Part shown: in pieces, positions 24,714 to 36,490 of the stretch
Layout of the letters: every line of letters begins with the position of its first letter
Position numbering within the stretch: the stretch's first letter is position 1
DNA from: Symbiotaphrina buchneri
Taxonomy: Eukaryota; Ascomycota; Symbiotaphrinales; Symbiotaphrinaceae
DNA: 64,000 nt
Reading direction: 5' to 3'
Assembly (NCBI GenBank): GCA_001599915.1
Contig: BCIG01000020.1
Span: 62,001 to 126,000 of the forward strand
Translations under genes and position numbers: made by a program
Notes under the pieces: generated by a model
Seen by the model: the letters and a program-made list of their open reading frames with translations, nothing else
Told to the model about the DNA's origin: nothing
Databases searched by the model: none

Positions 24714-27700
24714 ATGCAACCAGAGTCCACTGAGATCTTGCACGTATACACATCACCCGACGCGACGCAGAGTACTACCAGCTCCACTACCCATCATGGA
24801 ATTTCACGCGAGGACAGCAGAGGCCAACGCTTTCCCTCGCAACATAGGGACCCCGATGGATTCCAGACCCCTAGCAGCGATGGTGACGTTTCAGCGTCGC
24901 CCTCTAGCAGTGGGGGTCACAGAAATCGTGAAGAACTGCGCCGGTTGAGCTTTGCCGAGTTGCCTTCAAGGGCCCGTTCCGCCGCAGGGCGTATCGCGGA
25001 ATATGAGAACGCGCTCTCACCATCACCAAGGAGGAAGTCGACTGAAGGCCCTGCCTTCAAAGTGGTCACCAGGAAAAAGAAACTGATGGGCGACTCCTCG
25101 CCCATTGCAGATTTTCCCAATGGTAGAGGTCTACGAATTAAGCTGTTAGGCAAAGGCTGACTTTTGTAGAACTGCTGACGCATATCCTTTCCCACCTTTC
25201 ACCCTCTTCACTAGCAACCGTATCTCTCGTGTCCAGACGCTTCTACGATCTGGTGACCACGCCTCATGCTTGGCGCATCGCGTTCTCTAGATATTTTCCT
25301 GGCTCTGACGCGGTACTATTACCTGAACGAGTCGATGAAGCTAGCTCTCCCGACGGGCGCGGCAAGCCTCATACCGAATCTGACCGTGGCACCTTTCTCT
25401 CTGAGAAGAGAGCCTTCACCAGGCTGACTGACCAGGCTTCGTGGAGAAGTGAATATATTCTGCGTACCCGCCTGTTGCGGTCATTGTCCCGCGGCAAGCC
25501 TGTTCCCGCATCATCCGGTTCGGGCCCATCTCAACGTGCGGGCCTGAACAGTAATGGAAGTGCGATGATCACATATAACTCTCAGCTCCTCACCACTGTC
25601 AATCACTTGCATGCAACGTTCAATACCAATTCGAAGAAGAAGTCGCCACGCTTCATTCATGCTGCGGACGAGTCTGGAACATCTTCGACTAGCGATGCAA
25701 GTACCGGCAAGGTGGATAATTGGGGCTTTTCAGACCCACAGATGTTTCTTCAGTTCGCTGACAGGTACCCTGGTGAAGCGCAATGGGGCCTCGGCACGGG
25801 TGATGTGGTGGGACTCCCAAATTTTATGGACGTCAGTCAACCGTATGGTGTGTTATCTGGCGAAGGCACACCGGGCGGCCTTTTATACTATCGCTCAGTG
25901 GAAGAGATGAGAGGTCGCTTTCTCGCGCAATCTCTTGGGATATCACTACCGGACCGTGGGGTACCCAAGATAATTGGAGAGACAGAAACAATGTGCTGTG
26001 GTTGGATTGCGAAGACACATGGAGTTATGACGGCCACGGATGGATTGGTTGGCATAATGTCCGGCTCTTCTGCGGGTGTCGTCACAGCTTACTCATTGGG
26101 TTCGGACGGTCTGAAAGAATCGCGACTAGATCGTGGGGAATTGATCGCTCGCTGGGTGTTGAGCCCAGGGGTTCCCATCGTGGCTATAGCCGTCGATGAC
26201 GCCTACACGGCTCAGCGACGAGCTAAACGTCGGGTATGGGCAGTTGCGCTGAACGCCCTGGGAGAATTATTCTACCTGACGGAAGTTCCAAAACGGCCAC
26301 AAACGGGAAGAGGAAGTAAGCCTGATGACGAAACGCTTGCATGTATGGCATGGGAGGCTGGACGATCTGTTACCTGGAAATCTGTGGAACCAAGTAGGCG
26401 TATTGCGCGTCTCGATCCATATCAACCTACTGCAGTGGATGGAAGCTATTCTCCTAGATCCTCTTCGAACGCGATGGGTCTGAGCGCGGAGCAGATCGTT
26501 GCTGAGACGCGTGAGATTGAAAGCTTCATAAGATTGAAGCCGAAAGATTTTCAAAAGCGATGCGAGGGATGGGATATGCGAAGGCGGCTTGAAGTGGATT
26601 TCGCAGGAGACGACGGCTTTGGTGCTGGAGAAGCTATCGTTGTAATGAACTGCGGATTGGATGAAGAAGGCACTGCCAGTCTCAGGCGCTTTACGCGATG
26701 TAGGACTTTGGCGGTTGAGCCGCATTTGAGCCCTGGCGGGGGCAGTCCTTTGCCCTCTTCCAAGCATGGAAGTTCCCTCTTTGGCGGTTCCGACTCCGGA
26801 GGAAGTCCCTATCGCGCTGTTCCGCAGGCCAACGAAGAATGGCGCGTCTCGGAATTGTCTCTAGGTGGACTAAAATCTGTGCAGATCACTGCCTCGGCTA
26901 TAGATACCTCGAACTTCGCGCTTTCAACCGTCGGTGAAGATTCCGGATATGGTTCCTCCGATCAGTCAGCTTCTTCATCTGCATTCACCGCTCCCGCTTC
27001 TCGTACGCACTCACCATCACCGGCAACTATACCAGGTCAACGGGCTCGTCTCCTCGCTGTTGGTACGAAAAGCGGGTCTGTCATACTTTGGAACATCCGC
27101 GGGCCTGTTTCCAATACGGGCGAGCTGACCAACACGTTGCACCCCGTTCGAATCATCCACACAGATTCTCCGCAGATATCGTGTCTTGCTTTGTCGGGAC
27201 TCTACCTTGTCCACGGCGGGAATGATGGATTGGTTCAGGCATGGGATCCACTTGCCTCCAGCATGCAACCTATACGAACTCTGCATTCGCGCTTCTCTTC
27301 CCGTGCACGCCGCCGTCTGGTACAAGCCGAAGCCTCGCTACAAGGCGTTGGTTTCAATTTGTATGCTGCCGGGGCCATCTGTCTTGATCCTGATCCGACT
27401 GTTCTGCGCGGCATGGTCTCGTTGGGGACTCATCTACGCTTTTGGAGCTACAGTTCCTCAGCCGCGGACCAGTATGCAAGTCGTAAACGACGGCTTCGGC
27501 GGTCTGAACGCGGCAGCAACAATGGCGGCGAAGTCCGTTTCGGGGGCACTGGGAGAGGCGCGCTGCAAGACTTCATTGCGGTCGAGAAGCTGGAGATGGA
27601 GCACGAAGAAAAGATCAGGCGTCAAGAAGCGGGGCGTCTAGCCGGCCGATTTGGCATCGATCTTCTAGGTGCCGGAGCAGGTGACGAGGAAATGTTGGCT

Positions 27701-28207
27701 TACGCCAGGCTGTTGAGCGAGGAGGCCTTTGAGAAGGACCAGCAGCGTCTGAAAAGCGAAACGCCCGCCGGATGCATCACTGATGACTCCAGCGCCGTAA
27801 GTGCAGACACGAGGACGCCTGAAGCCAGTGCTGCCGGAAGTACCACACCGTCTACCCCGGTGCCATCACAACCGGACGATGAATTGGACAATGATCTGGC
27901 AGAAGCTATCAGGCTGAGCTTATTGGACGACCATACATCCCATACGGACAGCGCTCCGGATCTTGGCAGCATACCCATCAAGTACAAAAAGGAGAAGCGG
28001 CAAGGGGCTAGTAGCCCTCGCACTAGCGGCAGCGCACAGGCCGGGAGCAGCACCTACGCCGAAGACAACGACTTGGATTTTGCCATTCAACTGAGCATGG
28101 CCGAGGAGCAGAGCCGGAGAGAACTCGAGGGAGAGACGTTTCCGCCCTTGGAGAGTCGCTCGTCCTCAGGACAGGGCTACGGAAAGGGGAAACGAAGGAT
28201 GTCATGA
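24714..28207 (+). CDS. F-box / WD-repeat / UIM protein, Ufo1-like SCF receptor
   Basis: Predicted substrate receptor of an SCF ubiquitin ligase. Exons 24714-25122 and 25170-28207 give about 1148 aa; the 47-nt intron splits the F-box entrance (FPN|ELLTHILSHLSPSSL). The F-box is near residues 136-180 (LATVSLVSRRFYDLV). WD-like blades follow, the clearest being LLAVGTKSGSVILWNIRG and LYLVHGGNDGLVQAWDP. Two ubiquitin-interacting motifs lie near residues 1046 and 1104 (DLAEAIRLSLLDD, DLDFAIQLSMAEE). F-box plus propeller plus C-terminal UIMs is the layout of budding yeast Ufo1, which is shorter. The first 135 residues are disordered, Ser-rich. An in-frame ATG at 24513 would add 67 residues but looks like leader. 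The stop codon sits in an 18-bp tandem duplication. Confidence 0.85.
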
Positions 28208-28238
28208 TTTGTATAGACATCATGATTTGTATAGACAT
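28203..28238. repeat. Perfect 18-bp tandem duplication across the stop codon
   Basis: The unit CATGATTTGTATAGACAT occurs twice head to tail. The first copy contains the TGA of the Ufo1-like gene; the second lies in the 3' UTR. A slipped-strand origin is likely. Confidence 0.95.
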
Positions 28239-28435
28239 GTTCATACCGTTGTCGTGTTTTTGCCAATAGATATCGAGAAGCTTTCGCTTCCTCTAATAAA
28301 TACACTGCACTGATACCCGTATCATCATCGTTTCCAACATTTCCGTCCAAGGTCTAGTTATTAGGAATTCGAACGTCGAAACGCTACTGGTGTTGTCACG
28401 CTGGCTCCCTGCTGCAGTCGATGCCTTTCCCTTGA

Positions 28436-29495
28436 TCATTGCGCATCTTGTAAACCACCTTCTGTCGTCAAGACCTTCACCGCGCCGCCTTCCATTCCAA
28501 AGTACGCCGCCACGGGCTTCTGACCACCCGCGACCTCGCCAGCAGCCGCCGCCTCAGGGCCGCTCTTCCCCGTAAACAGCCCGACCTCGACCACGCCCAC
28601 CATCTCTTTTATCCGTCTCGCCAGCGTCTCTACCTGCCAGATCCCCCCCTGCCCGTCCCCGACGCCCTGGCCGCCGGCCTTGGCCACGTCCTGCTTGGTG
28701 AGCAGCGGCGAGAAGGGAGCGTCGACGATGAAGTTGCCGTTGTCGGTCACGATGGGGCCGGCCTTTGCGGCGCCTCCCAGCCGCAGGAAGGGATTAGGTG
28801 AGCCCATGAAACGGAGATTCCGGACGACGACGGGCGCGGAGGTCGGCACGATCTCGATTGGTATTGTAGGCCACTTTTTCAGCAGGCGGCCTTGGTATTT
28901 GCGGTAGTCTAGAATTGGGGGGTTAGTTATTTAAGGGGAGGTGGGTGGTGCGGGGGAGGTAGGGCAACGCACCAGCGACGCAGACGAACTTGCGCGCGCT
29001 CGTCGCAACCAGCTTCTCCTGGAACAGACAGGCGCCGCCGCCCTTGATGCAATTGAGGTCGTCGTCGACCTCATCGGCGCCATCAAAGACGACATCCAAC
29101 ATCAGTCGCTCGCCCTTCAAGCCGAGGTCCTGCTGGCCGGTAGCGACCTTGACGGCGTGCTCGCCCATCTTCAGCTGGGTCGCGGCGAGGGGCACCATGG
29201 AGTCGATGGAGCCCAGCGGCAGCCCCGCCTCGACGATCAGCTCGCGCGACTGGAACCCCGTCGGCACGAAGATCATCTTGCCCGTCACGTCGCGGCCCAG
29301 CTGCGCGATCGCCTCGACGACGTAGACGACTGTCGACCCGGACCCGATGCCGATGTAGCTGAATGATGGGTCGAAGTGGTCGTGTACCGCCCGGTAGGCG
29401 GCGTCCCGCTTGGCCTTTTCGACGGATGAGAGGCTGGCATAGTCGGAGATGTGATACGTGCTGGCCGAGGTCGTCGTGGGCGGTAGGCCTGCCAT
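28436..29495 (-). CDS. RKI1: Ribose-5-phosphate isomerase A
   Basis: Interconverts ribose-5-phosphate and ribulose-5-phosphate in the non-oxidative pentose phosphate pathway. Exons 29495-28973 and 28908-28436 give 331 aa; the 64-nt intron (GTGCGT..TCTAG) joins KFVCVA to [14 protein letters not shown]. Family motifs are all present: [52 protein letters not shown] and the late GLFTG segment. The Asp/Lys residues of the active site (DGADE, KGGG) are intact. MAGLPPTT at 29495 was chosen as start. The frame stays open to an ATG at 29687, which would add 64 residues rich in Arg/Ser and poor in acids. Divergent from ULA1. The GC-rich low-complexity Gly/Ala stretch near the C-terminus is notable. Confidence 0.93.
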
Positions 29496-30453
29496 CAGTG
29501 GAGGAGAAAGAGGTTGATGTGGAGCTGGTAAGCGGCGGGATAAAGAGGGGTATCTGGTGGTGATGGTGATTATGGAACGGGCACTGTTAGTAGACCTGAC
29601 AGGGAGATGTACACCAAATAGGAGTGTTAAATTGGTGTAGAAAAGTCGTTGTGGATGTAGAGAAATCCGTGGCTTTCCGGAAAGCATTTACGGAGGTGAC
29701 GGTTAGAGGTCTGGCCAGGTCCGGGTTATTGGTGGTGTTGCAACCGAAAAAGTAGTGTGACGATGCACCCACCGCACCACCGAGTAACTGTCCACCAGAT
29801 TTCTGCTTTTATGCTCTGGAAGAACTAAATAGTGTACTCGAATATAAGCTAATTTATATTATTTTGGATCAATTGATACAATCACTTCTATAAATCTTAT
29901 ATTACCGTGATCCAATGCCCTGAGTCTTTCCATACGGTACATGTCATCGGAATATATATTGCGATAAGGGGCGGGGGAGGGGTAATTTTGGCTGTGGCTA
30001 ACATTGCCTGTCTTGGACTGCTACAATGCATGATGGAATGAACCAGGCAATAGATCCAGCATGTACACTGCTTTATTCTCATACTAGGACCTATGCCATC
30101 CATAGAAGGCATGTTTTCAGGGGCAACCATTACCAGTGAATGATGTTGAGTAAACAGTGAAGGCTGATCTGCCGGGGCCAGTGAAGGCAGAAAATCATCT
30201 GGCCTTCGGAATCCTCCGTCCGAGCTTCCCCCGCGTCATTCACTCACCGTCTAATGATCGAGGTAGCTAATCGAGGCTCACAAACTCCAAGCCAACCGAT
30301 AATCCAACTGAAGCTTGCACACAGTGTCCTCGACCGTTTACGTTGCATAAGATTATCCTACAATGCAGAATAGATAGGCATCTTTCTGTCGAGTTCATCT
30401 CTTTTCCCATCTCTCTCTGTGCCTTTCTCGTCTCTTCTCAACCTCGGTGAGCA
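29496..30453. other. Divergent promoter region, RKI1 / ULA1
   Basis: 958 bases, of which 29496-29687 may be an N-terminal extension of the isomerase. An A/T-rich patch lies at about 29826-29906. No other gene is supported. Confidence 0.5.
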
Positions 30454-32421
30454 ATGACCGTCGAGGCCACCACCCCTCCACCCCTTCACGCTCCCAGCTC
30501 GAAGGAAAAGAAGTACGATAGACAACTCCGACTATGGGCTGCCAGTGGGCAAGCCGCCCTTGAAGATGCACATGTCCTGCTCGTAAATTCCGGCTGTGGA
30601 GCGGTCGGCGCGGAGACCCTCAAGAACCTCGTGTTGCCCGGTACGTTGGCACATTCACCCTGCCCCGAGCTGCCCTTGTACTGACTATCCTTCTATTCGG
30701 TCAGGCATCGGCAGCTTCACTATCGTAGACTCCTCCACCGTCACCGAGGAAGATTTGGGAGTGAATTTCTTCCTGGACGAAGAGAGCTTGGGCCATCCGA
30801 GAGCACAATGCTGCTGCAAACTCCTGGAAGAGCTCAACCCGGACGTTCGGGGGCAATGGATAGCAGAAGTGAGCTTCCTTGGGAAGTTAAACCCTGGTGG
30901 CTACTCAGTCATTGACGACGTGCTAGGACATCTCGAACCTCTTGACGAATGAAACCTTCCTTAATCCATACTCGCTGATCCTCGTCACCGCACCAACCTC
31001 GTCCTCCGTCCTGGAGAGAATATCTCGCCATGCTCAGACATACCATAAAGCCCTCCTCTACATCCACTCCCTTGGATTCTACTCAGACTTCTCCGTCGCA
31101 CTTCCGGCGGCTTTTCCGATTGTAGAAACACATCCCGACCCTGCATCTACCACAGACCTGAGGCTACTTAACCCCTGGCCCGAGTTGTTAGCTTTCGAAA
31201 AGGAGAAAACGGAATCGCTAGATACATTGGACGATCATGTACATGGCCATGTGCCATATGTGCTCATATTACTCCATTTCCTCGAGAGATGGAAAGCTAC
31301 CCACGACGGGAAACCACCGCAGGACTACAAGGAGAAGAGCGAGTTTCGTGAGATGGTCAGGCAAGGAGCCAGGACGGACAATGCGGAAGGAGGCGAGGAG
31401 AACTTTGATGAAGCAGTTGCTGCTGTGTTAAAAAGTCTCAACCCTCCTGTACCCAGCAGCGGAGTCCGGGATATCTTTGCTGCCCCGGAATGCATGAATT
31501 TGACTAAAGATGTACGTAACTGTCCTATTGTTAACCTGAAGACTGCTGATCAATGGCTGCCAAAGTCTGCAAACTTCTGGATCATTGCTCACGCTATACA
31601 TAAGTTCTACGAGAAGCATGGCGTTCTTCCCTTGTCGGGCGCTGTACCAGATATGAAAGCTCAATCGGCCGACTACATTCGGCTACAGAACATCTACAAA
31701 TCTAAAGCACGAAAGGATGTTGCCGAAGTACTACAGATGGTGTGGCAGATCGAGGAGTCCCTGGGAACAGGGAGTGTGCGGGAGCAAGAAGTCGAAGCTT
31801 TCTGCAAGGGAGCCGGTTTCGTCAAACTGATCCGTGGGAGGCCGTTGCACATCCCCAAGCCTGGCGGCGGCATCAACTGGGGAGACCGTGCCAAATTTGC
31901 ATGTGAGGAGCCCTGATCGTACTCCACTCGTGTGCCACGATACTGACCATGCACAGATCAAGATCTTCAAGACCCCGAATCGCTCCTTCCCATATATATT
32001 GTTCTGCGGGCGTACGATATGTACGTCGAGGCTGGCTCAGGCCGGATATCCGTCGATGCAAGCGAGCTGGGCTCCTTTGCGAACCAAATGCTCAAAGAGC
32101 TCTGGGCACAGAACGGTCTTGACTTCGAGAACGATGCGGACGAAGATACTACCGCCGTCAAGGGGAGAGTCGAGAAAGTAGTCGCAGAAGTGTACGAAGA
32201 CCCACCCATTCCACCCTCTTCTTCCTCATAGGCTAGAAACTGACTGAAATCAACCGTGCAGGGTACGCGCAGGTGGCGGCGAATTACATAACATCGCGGC
32301 GCTCACGGGAGGAATGGTCGCGCAGGAGGTCATCAAAATCATCACGAAGCAATATGTACCTGTCGATAACACATGTATCTTCGACGGCATCACAAGCAAA
32401 AGCGCAGTCTTGAGGTTGTGA
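30454..32421 (+). CDS. ULA1: NEDD8-activating enzyme E1 regulatory subunit (Ula1/APP-BP1)
   Basis: Non-catalytic half of the heterodimeric E1 that charges NEDD8/Rub1 together with Uba3, upstream of cullin neddylation. Five exons (30454-30640, 30705-30868, 30927-31902, 31957-32191, 32262-32421) give 573 aa. The N-terminus is classical ([50 protein letters not shown]). The middle is diverged. The C-terminus returns to the ThiF-like fold with [20 protein letters not shown] and [14 protein letters not shown]. No catalytic cysteine domain is expected, in line with the subunit. All five exons join in phase; each intron is 54-70 nt. Convergent with the Asi3-like gene 378 bp away. Confidence 0.93.
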
Positions 32422-32799
32422 GTGCACGGACAGGGGAAAGGTGGCTGGCCATGAAGGACAGATAGATAGACGAAGCGCATCATCTCCACTGGCGTACTGG
32501 AGCTTCTTTTGATCTGTCAGACATGGACACTCATGTCCAAGCAGGGCGGTAGCTTAAAGAGATAGTATTTTGGCATTTCTCCAAGCTGCAATCTATCTAC
32601 AAAGGCCCGGTGCTAATGATATGATATTTACGGAAGTTGGACGGAGACTTTGTTGGTGGCTTCAAAATGCACACGCCATGCGAGTGACGTTTCAAGGACA
32701 GTTCCTACTCCCTCCCAAAAACGGAACTAAGAATGATTGCTCCCTCCCGGCGCCCAAATAGACATATAGCAAAACCAGAAGCAAGAACCACGCCGCGCT
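32422..32799. other. Convergent intergenic region
   Basis: 378 bases between the ULA1 stop and the stop of the Asi3-like gene. Nothing recognised. Confidence 0.5.
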
Positions 32800-35700
32800 T
32801 CACGGCACATACAGCCTAGAAAAGCCGACCACATCCCGCCGGCAGCAGACGCAGTTCCCAAAATTGTTCATGGCCAAACTGACGCGGCAGTCCTCGCACA
32901 GGCTCAGACATCGACACGGCCAGACCAGGATCGTCCGCGGCGAGCTCTGACAGACCACGCACTGTGGGCCGCCCGAGCCGAGACCTTCGGCCCCGTCCTT
33001 CCACTGCCCCGCACTGCTGGCCGTGGCAGCGGCGGCTTCCCGGCGAGATAGGATGAGCCACTCCAAGAGCTCCGCCTCCTCCTGCGCGCTCAGCTTGCCG
33101 TCTGGAGACAGCGGGACGAACCCGGCGGGCCGATAGCGGGAAGAAGTCAACACTCGCGCTCGTTCCCGCTCGACGGAGCGCTGGAATTGAGACCGGGTGA
33201 GGATGCGGCCGCTGCCGAGATGGTGGGCCATGATTCTGGCTTCTTGCCTCTGCTCTGGCGTCTGAGGATTCAGCAAGCGGGCAAGTTGCGCGGGGTCCAG
33301 GGCGAGGTCCGCCACTGGAGTCGACGAGCGGGCGACCGGGTAAGGATCGTTCCGCGTGGGCGTCCTGCGACCCGAGTCATCCTCTGCATCAGATTCCCAG
33401 TCGGCCTCACTGGTGCTTGCGGTCGTGGAAAACGACACAACGCTGGTGGTATCGTCGTCCTCCTCTGTGCTGGGCTGATACTCCCCGCTCTCGTCCCGCT
33501 CGCCCCAATAGCCGCCCCTCAGCCACCATGAATAGAGTCTCCGGTCCAGTTCGTCTTCTTGCTTTTCGTTCCATGACACATGCCCATTTCTCAGCGAGCG
33601 CCGTTCTTCTTCTTCTACATCGACATTCTCGTCAGCAGGTCTTGACGTCCCGTTATCCGAGACGACCAGATACTGCAGCCGATCTGCAGCCCAATCCGCT
33701 TGGTGGGTGGCTGTCTCTTCCGTTTTCTCCCTTGTTCCATAGCCCCTAAGCCATCGCGGTTGCCATGTGATGCCAATCTTTGACAGCACCCTGAAGACGC
33801 TGCCAGCGAACCATTTCGCAATCAGAGAGAAAACGCCATACAAGAAATCCCACGCCATCATCCACCGGCTGTTCCGCTCGGTGGCACCGATGCCGTCTCT
33901 TTCTAATCGCCCTCTCCGTCCCTTTCCTCCCTTCTTTACCTTGAGCGTGCGACTTTCAATTGCATAGGGGCTCCTCCATTCCGTCATGCTCCGTGAGGAA
34001 TAAGCAGCTGCTTCCTCGGTCAGACCGACACAATCAGCAACATTCTCAGACAGTCCATCGTCCAGATCTTGCGGAAGCAATGAAGTATTCGACACTCCTT
34101 GTACTGCCCCTTCGAGTTCCGCCATGCGTTCCGCCTCCAACCACGTCCACCTTCTCACGGCGACGGCTTTGCCCTCATTCAGATACACCGCCTCGCTGGC
34201 CGCGGTCAGCGCGGTAAAGCCTATCTTCAGAAGAGTAGTGTAAAAATCCTCGTGCATGCTGATGCGAATGTTAGAGAGCTGCATATTGGCCTGCAGATTT
34301 TCATGTGCCAAGCGAAGTCTGCTACTGAAAGAGCTGGGAACCTCCACCCCGGGCGGAGGTGAGAGTGCGGTCATAATCAACGCGAGTGAATATATAGTAC
34401 CACATATGCATACGCCAATAAGGACGAGGAGATGCGGGATGAATCCGACAACGCACACAGTTGGGAACCGCGGGATCCCTATATCTCCACCTGACCCTGT
34501 TGCAAACGAGAAGAAGCTCCAAACGAATGCACCCATAAAACAGAGACCCCAAATGGCCGTATTGACAAGTCTGAGCTTGGATTGTAAGCCGATCACCCCA
34601 AGGATGTGGCTGGAAAGGTGATTGAAACTCGAAATCAGTCCAATAAGGAGAACTTCGGGCGGTGTGTTGACCTGCTCTAGGATAGAAGCTGCGGAAAGTA
34701 GCCCTGGTAGCTGTGTTCCATTATTTGTAGTATTACCGGCCTTATTCTCTTCAATTGAAGCTCGGATTACTCCAAAGGGACCCCATCCAAGCTGGTTCGT
34801 AATCATCGCCTCCGCTTCAGCGAACGCCAACGAATGCTCAAATATTGTCATGCCTGTCTCCGGTTGTACTGGCCTGCCCTGCAGCGCACAAGATAGATTT
34901 TCTATAAAATGGCTCAGGCACAGTGTCTCAAACAAGGGCCACAGTAGGGAAAGTGACCCAGAAATTGGAGGTGCGCGGACGTCGCCAGACCCAGCATGTG
35001 AGGGGATCATTTTAGCAGCAGAACAGGTGTCATAAGCGTCTGGCCATAGCAACAGCGACGAACTGAGACCATGGAGAAACCCCGAATTCGTTGCAAAATC
35101 GAGAGGCGAACGGCGATCATTGGTCCCGTAGCGTAGCTGTGGATAATCTGGGGATGTTTGACAGTGCATTGCCTGCAGGAGCCACTTGATCTGATACAAG
35201 AAGAGTATTATTGGCAAAACGCGCAGAAGGAACCGGACCTGCCAGTTGAGTGTGAGATGTCTGCGCGAGGATGCGTATACCTGTGTTCTGTTCAGAACGA
35301 TGGCCTAGAATAAACATAGTCAGCAAGGGAAGCTTGAGAGGCTAATTGGAGGATAGAAGTACTTACCATGGCAAAGCAGCACAGCGCCCATCTACTTGTC
35401 AAGTAGGTGAAGACCCCTCCAAAACTCTTGAGATTATGATAACTGATGAGTTGAGTTACCCAGCTTCCATGCCCCCCTTCAGCCGCCATAGCTCCAACTG
35501 TAGCCGCACCAGTCCCTTGAGCCATTGCAGCCTGAGATACAGCAGCAGCCGCCGCCGCAGCGTCGCCGCCCGTTGGTTCTGCTATGACACGTCCACCATA
35601 TCCTAGGCCAAGCATGCTGTCAATGCGTTCGGGCACAGTGTAGAAGGCAAACGAGCCGCCACGTTTGATGAGCCGTGGAATGACCAGGAGCAGGTCCCCA

Positions 35701-35858
35701 GGTGACGGTGTGAGGTATTGCGTTATATTGCCCGTAGAGTATTTGAGGTGGCCGAGTGTAGAAGTCAAGTACTCTGTTCGTGGCATGCTCTGCACGACAG
35801 ACGCGACATCTGACGGTGAGACACCTGAGGCAGACATTCTTGTCGATGCCATGTTCAT
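32800..35858 (-). CDS. Asi3-like membrane RING E3 ubiquitin ligase
   Basis: Resembles Asi1/Asi3, RING ligases of the inner nuclear membrane that degrade misplaced membrane proteins and latent transcription factors. Exons 35858-35367 and 35304-32800 give 998 aa; the 62-nt intron joins ALCCFAM to AIVLNRTQVYASSRRH. The start is the first ATG of the frame (MNMASTRMSASG); upstream the frame continues without ATG to a stop. Several membrane helices can be seen (LLRVLPIILFLYQIKWLL, GLCFMGAFVWSFFSFATG, IPHLLVLIGVCICGTIYSL). A long acidic/Ser-rich region follows. The protein ends with a RING (CVVCQSSPRTILVWPCRCLS then CEDC and CVCC), with the zinc ligands in CxxC pairs as in the Asi family. The ligase role is inferred from the RING and topology. 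Confidence 0.85.
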
Positions 35859-36490
35859 GCGAACAATGAAATGCCGGATAGCCAAAGCCGGATTACCCAA
35901 AGCCGAGCTCCCGGTGAAACAATCCACCTCCCGTCCTTGCTGCACGATGCAGTGGATAACCTGATCTCGTTTCAGCGGACAATCGCTGAGCTGGAGTAAC
36001 TAGCCATGCTTCGTCTTGCAAAAGAACGAAATTATGGCGACATGTTTAAGTGAATGCGGGTAAGAAGGTGTTATGCACTGGATATACCTTCGTAGGTGGG
36101 ATGAGCTTATGATGGCATGGCGGGTGGGCTTAGCCTTGTCAGGCGGAAGTCAGCGGAGTTTCGGAGCCGATGCAGACTTCCCCCTATTATTAACTTTGTA
36201 CTTGTAAGATACAAACCAACAAATGTTGACAACGCTGCAAACTTGGTGCTATGATCGTGGTTCAGGGGACAAAGGACATGCAAGGTCATCGGAAACTTGA
36301 AAACGTTTGCATAGTCCTATGTTTTCGCGTACTGCAGAGGACTCTCAGGATTGCATGCATCATCTGACAAACGTGCAGTTCTAATCTCCCCCTGATCATT
36401 ATCTATGCATCTTTCCTATATACGTTCGCAGATGCAGCTATATTATACAGGGTTTATATCTACAATCTATGACATGTCTTCCTTATTCGA
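35859..36490. other. Intergenic: Asi3-like promoter / ABC ATPase 3' flank
   Basis: 632 bases between two genes on the minus strand. No gene or named motif is supported. Confidence 0.5.

Noticed and set aside
28941-29366. 141-codon plus-strand ORF
   Set aside because: Antisense shadow of ribose-5-phosphate isomerase, caused by its GC-rich third positions.
33187-33749. Plus-strand ORFs opposite the Asi3-like gene
   Set aside because: Mirror frames of a strongly supported coding region; Arg/Pro-rich composition with no domain.
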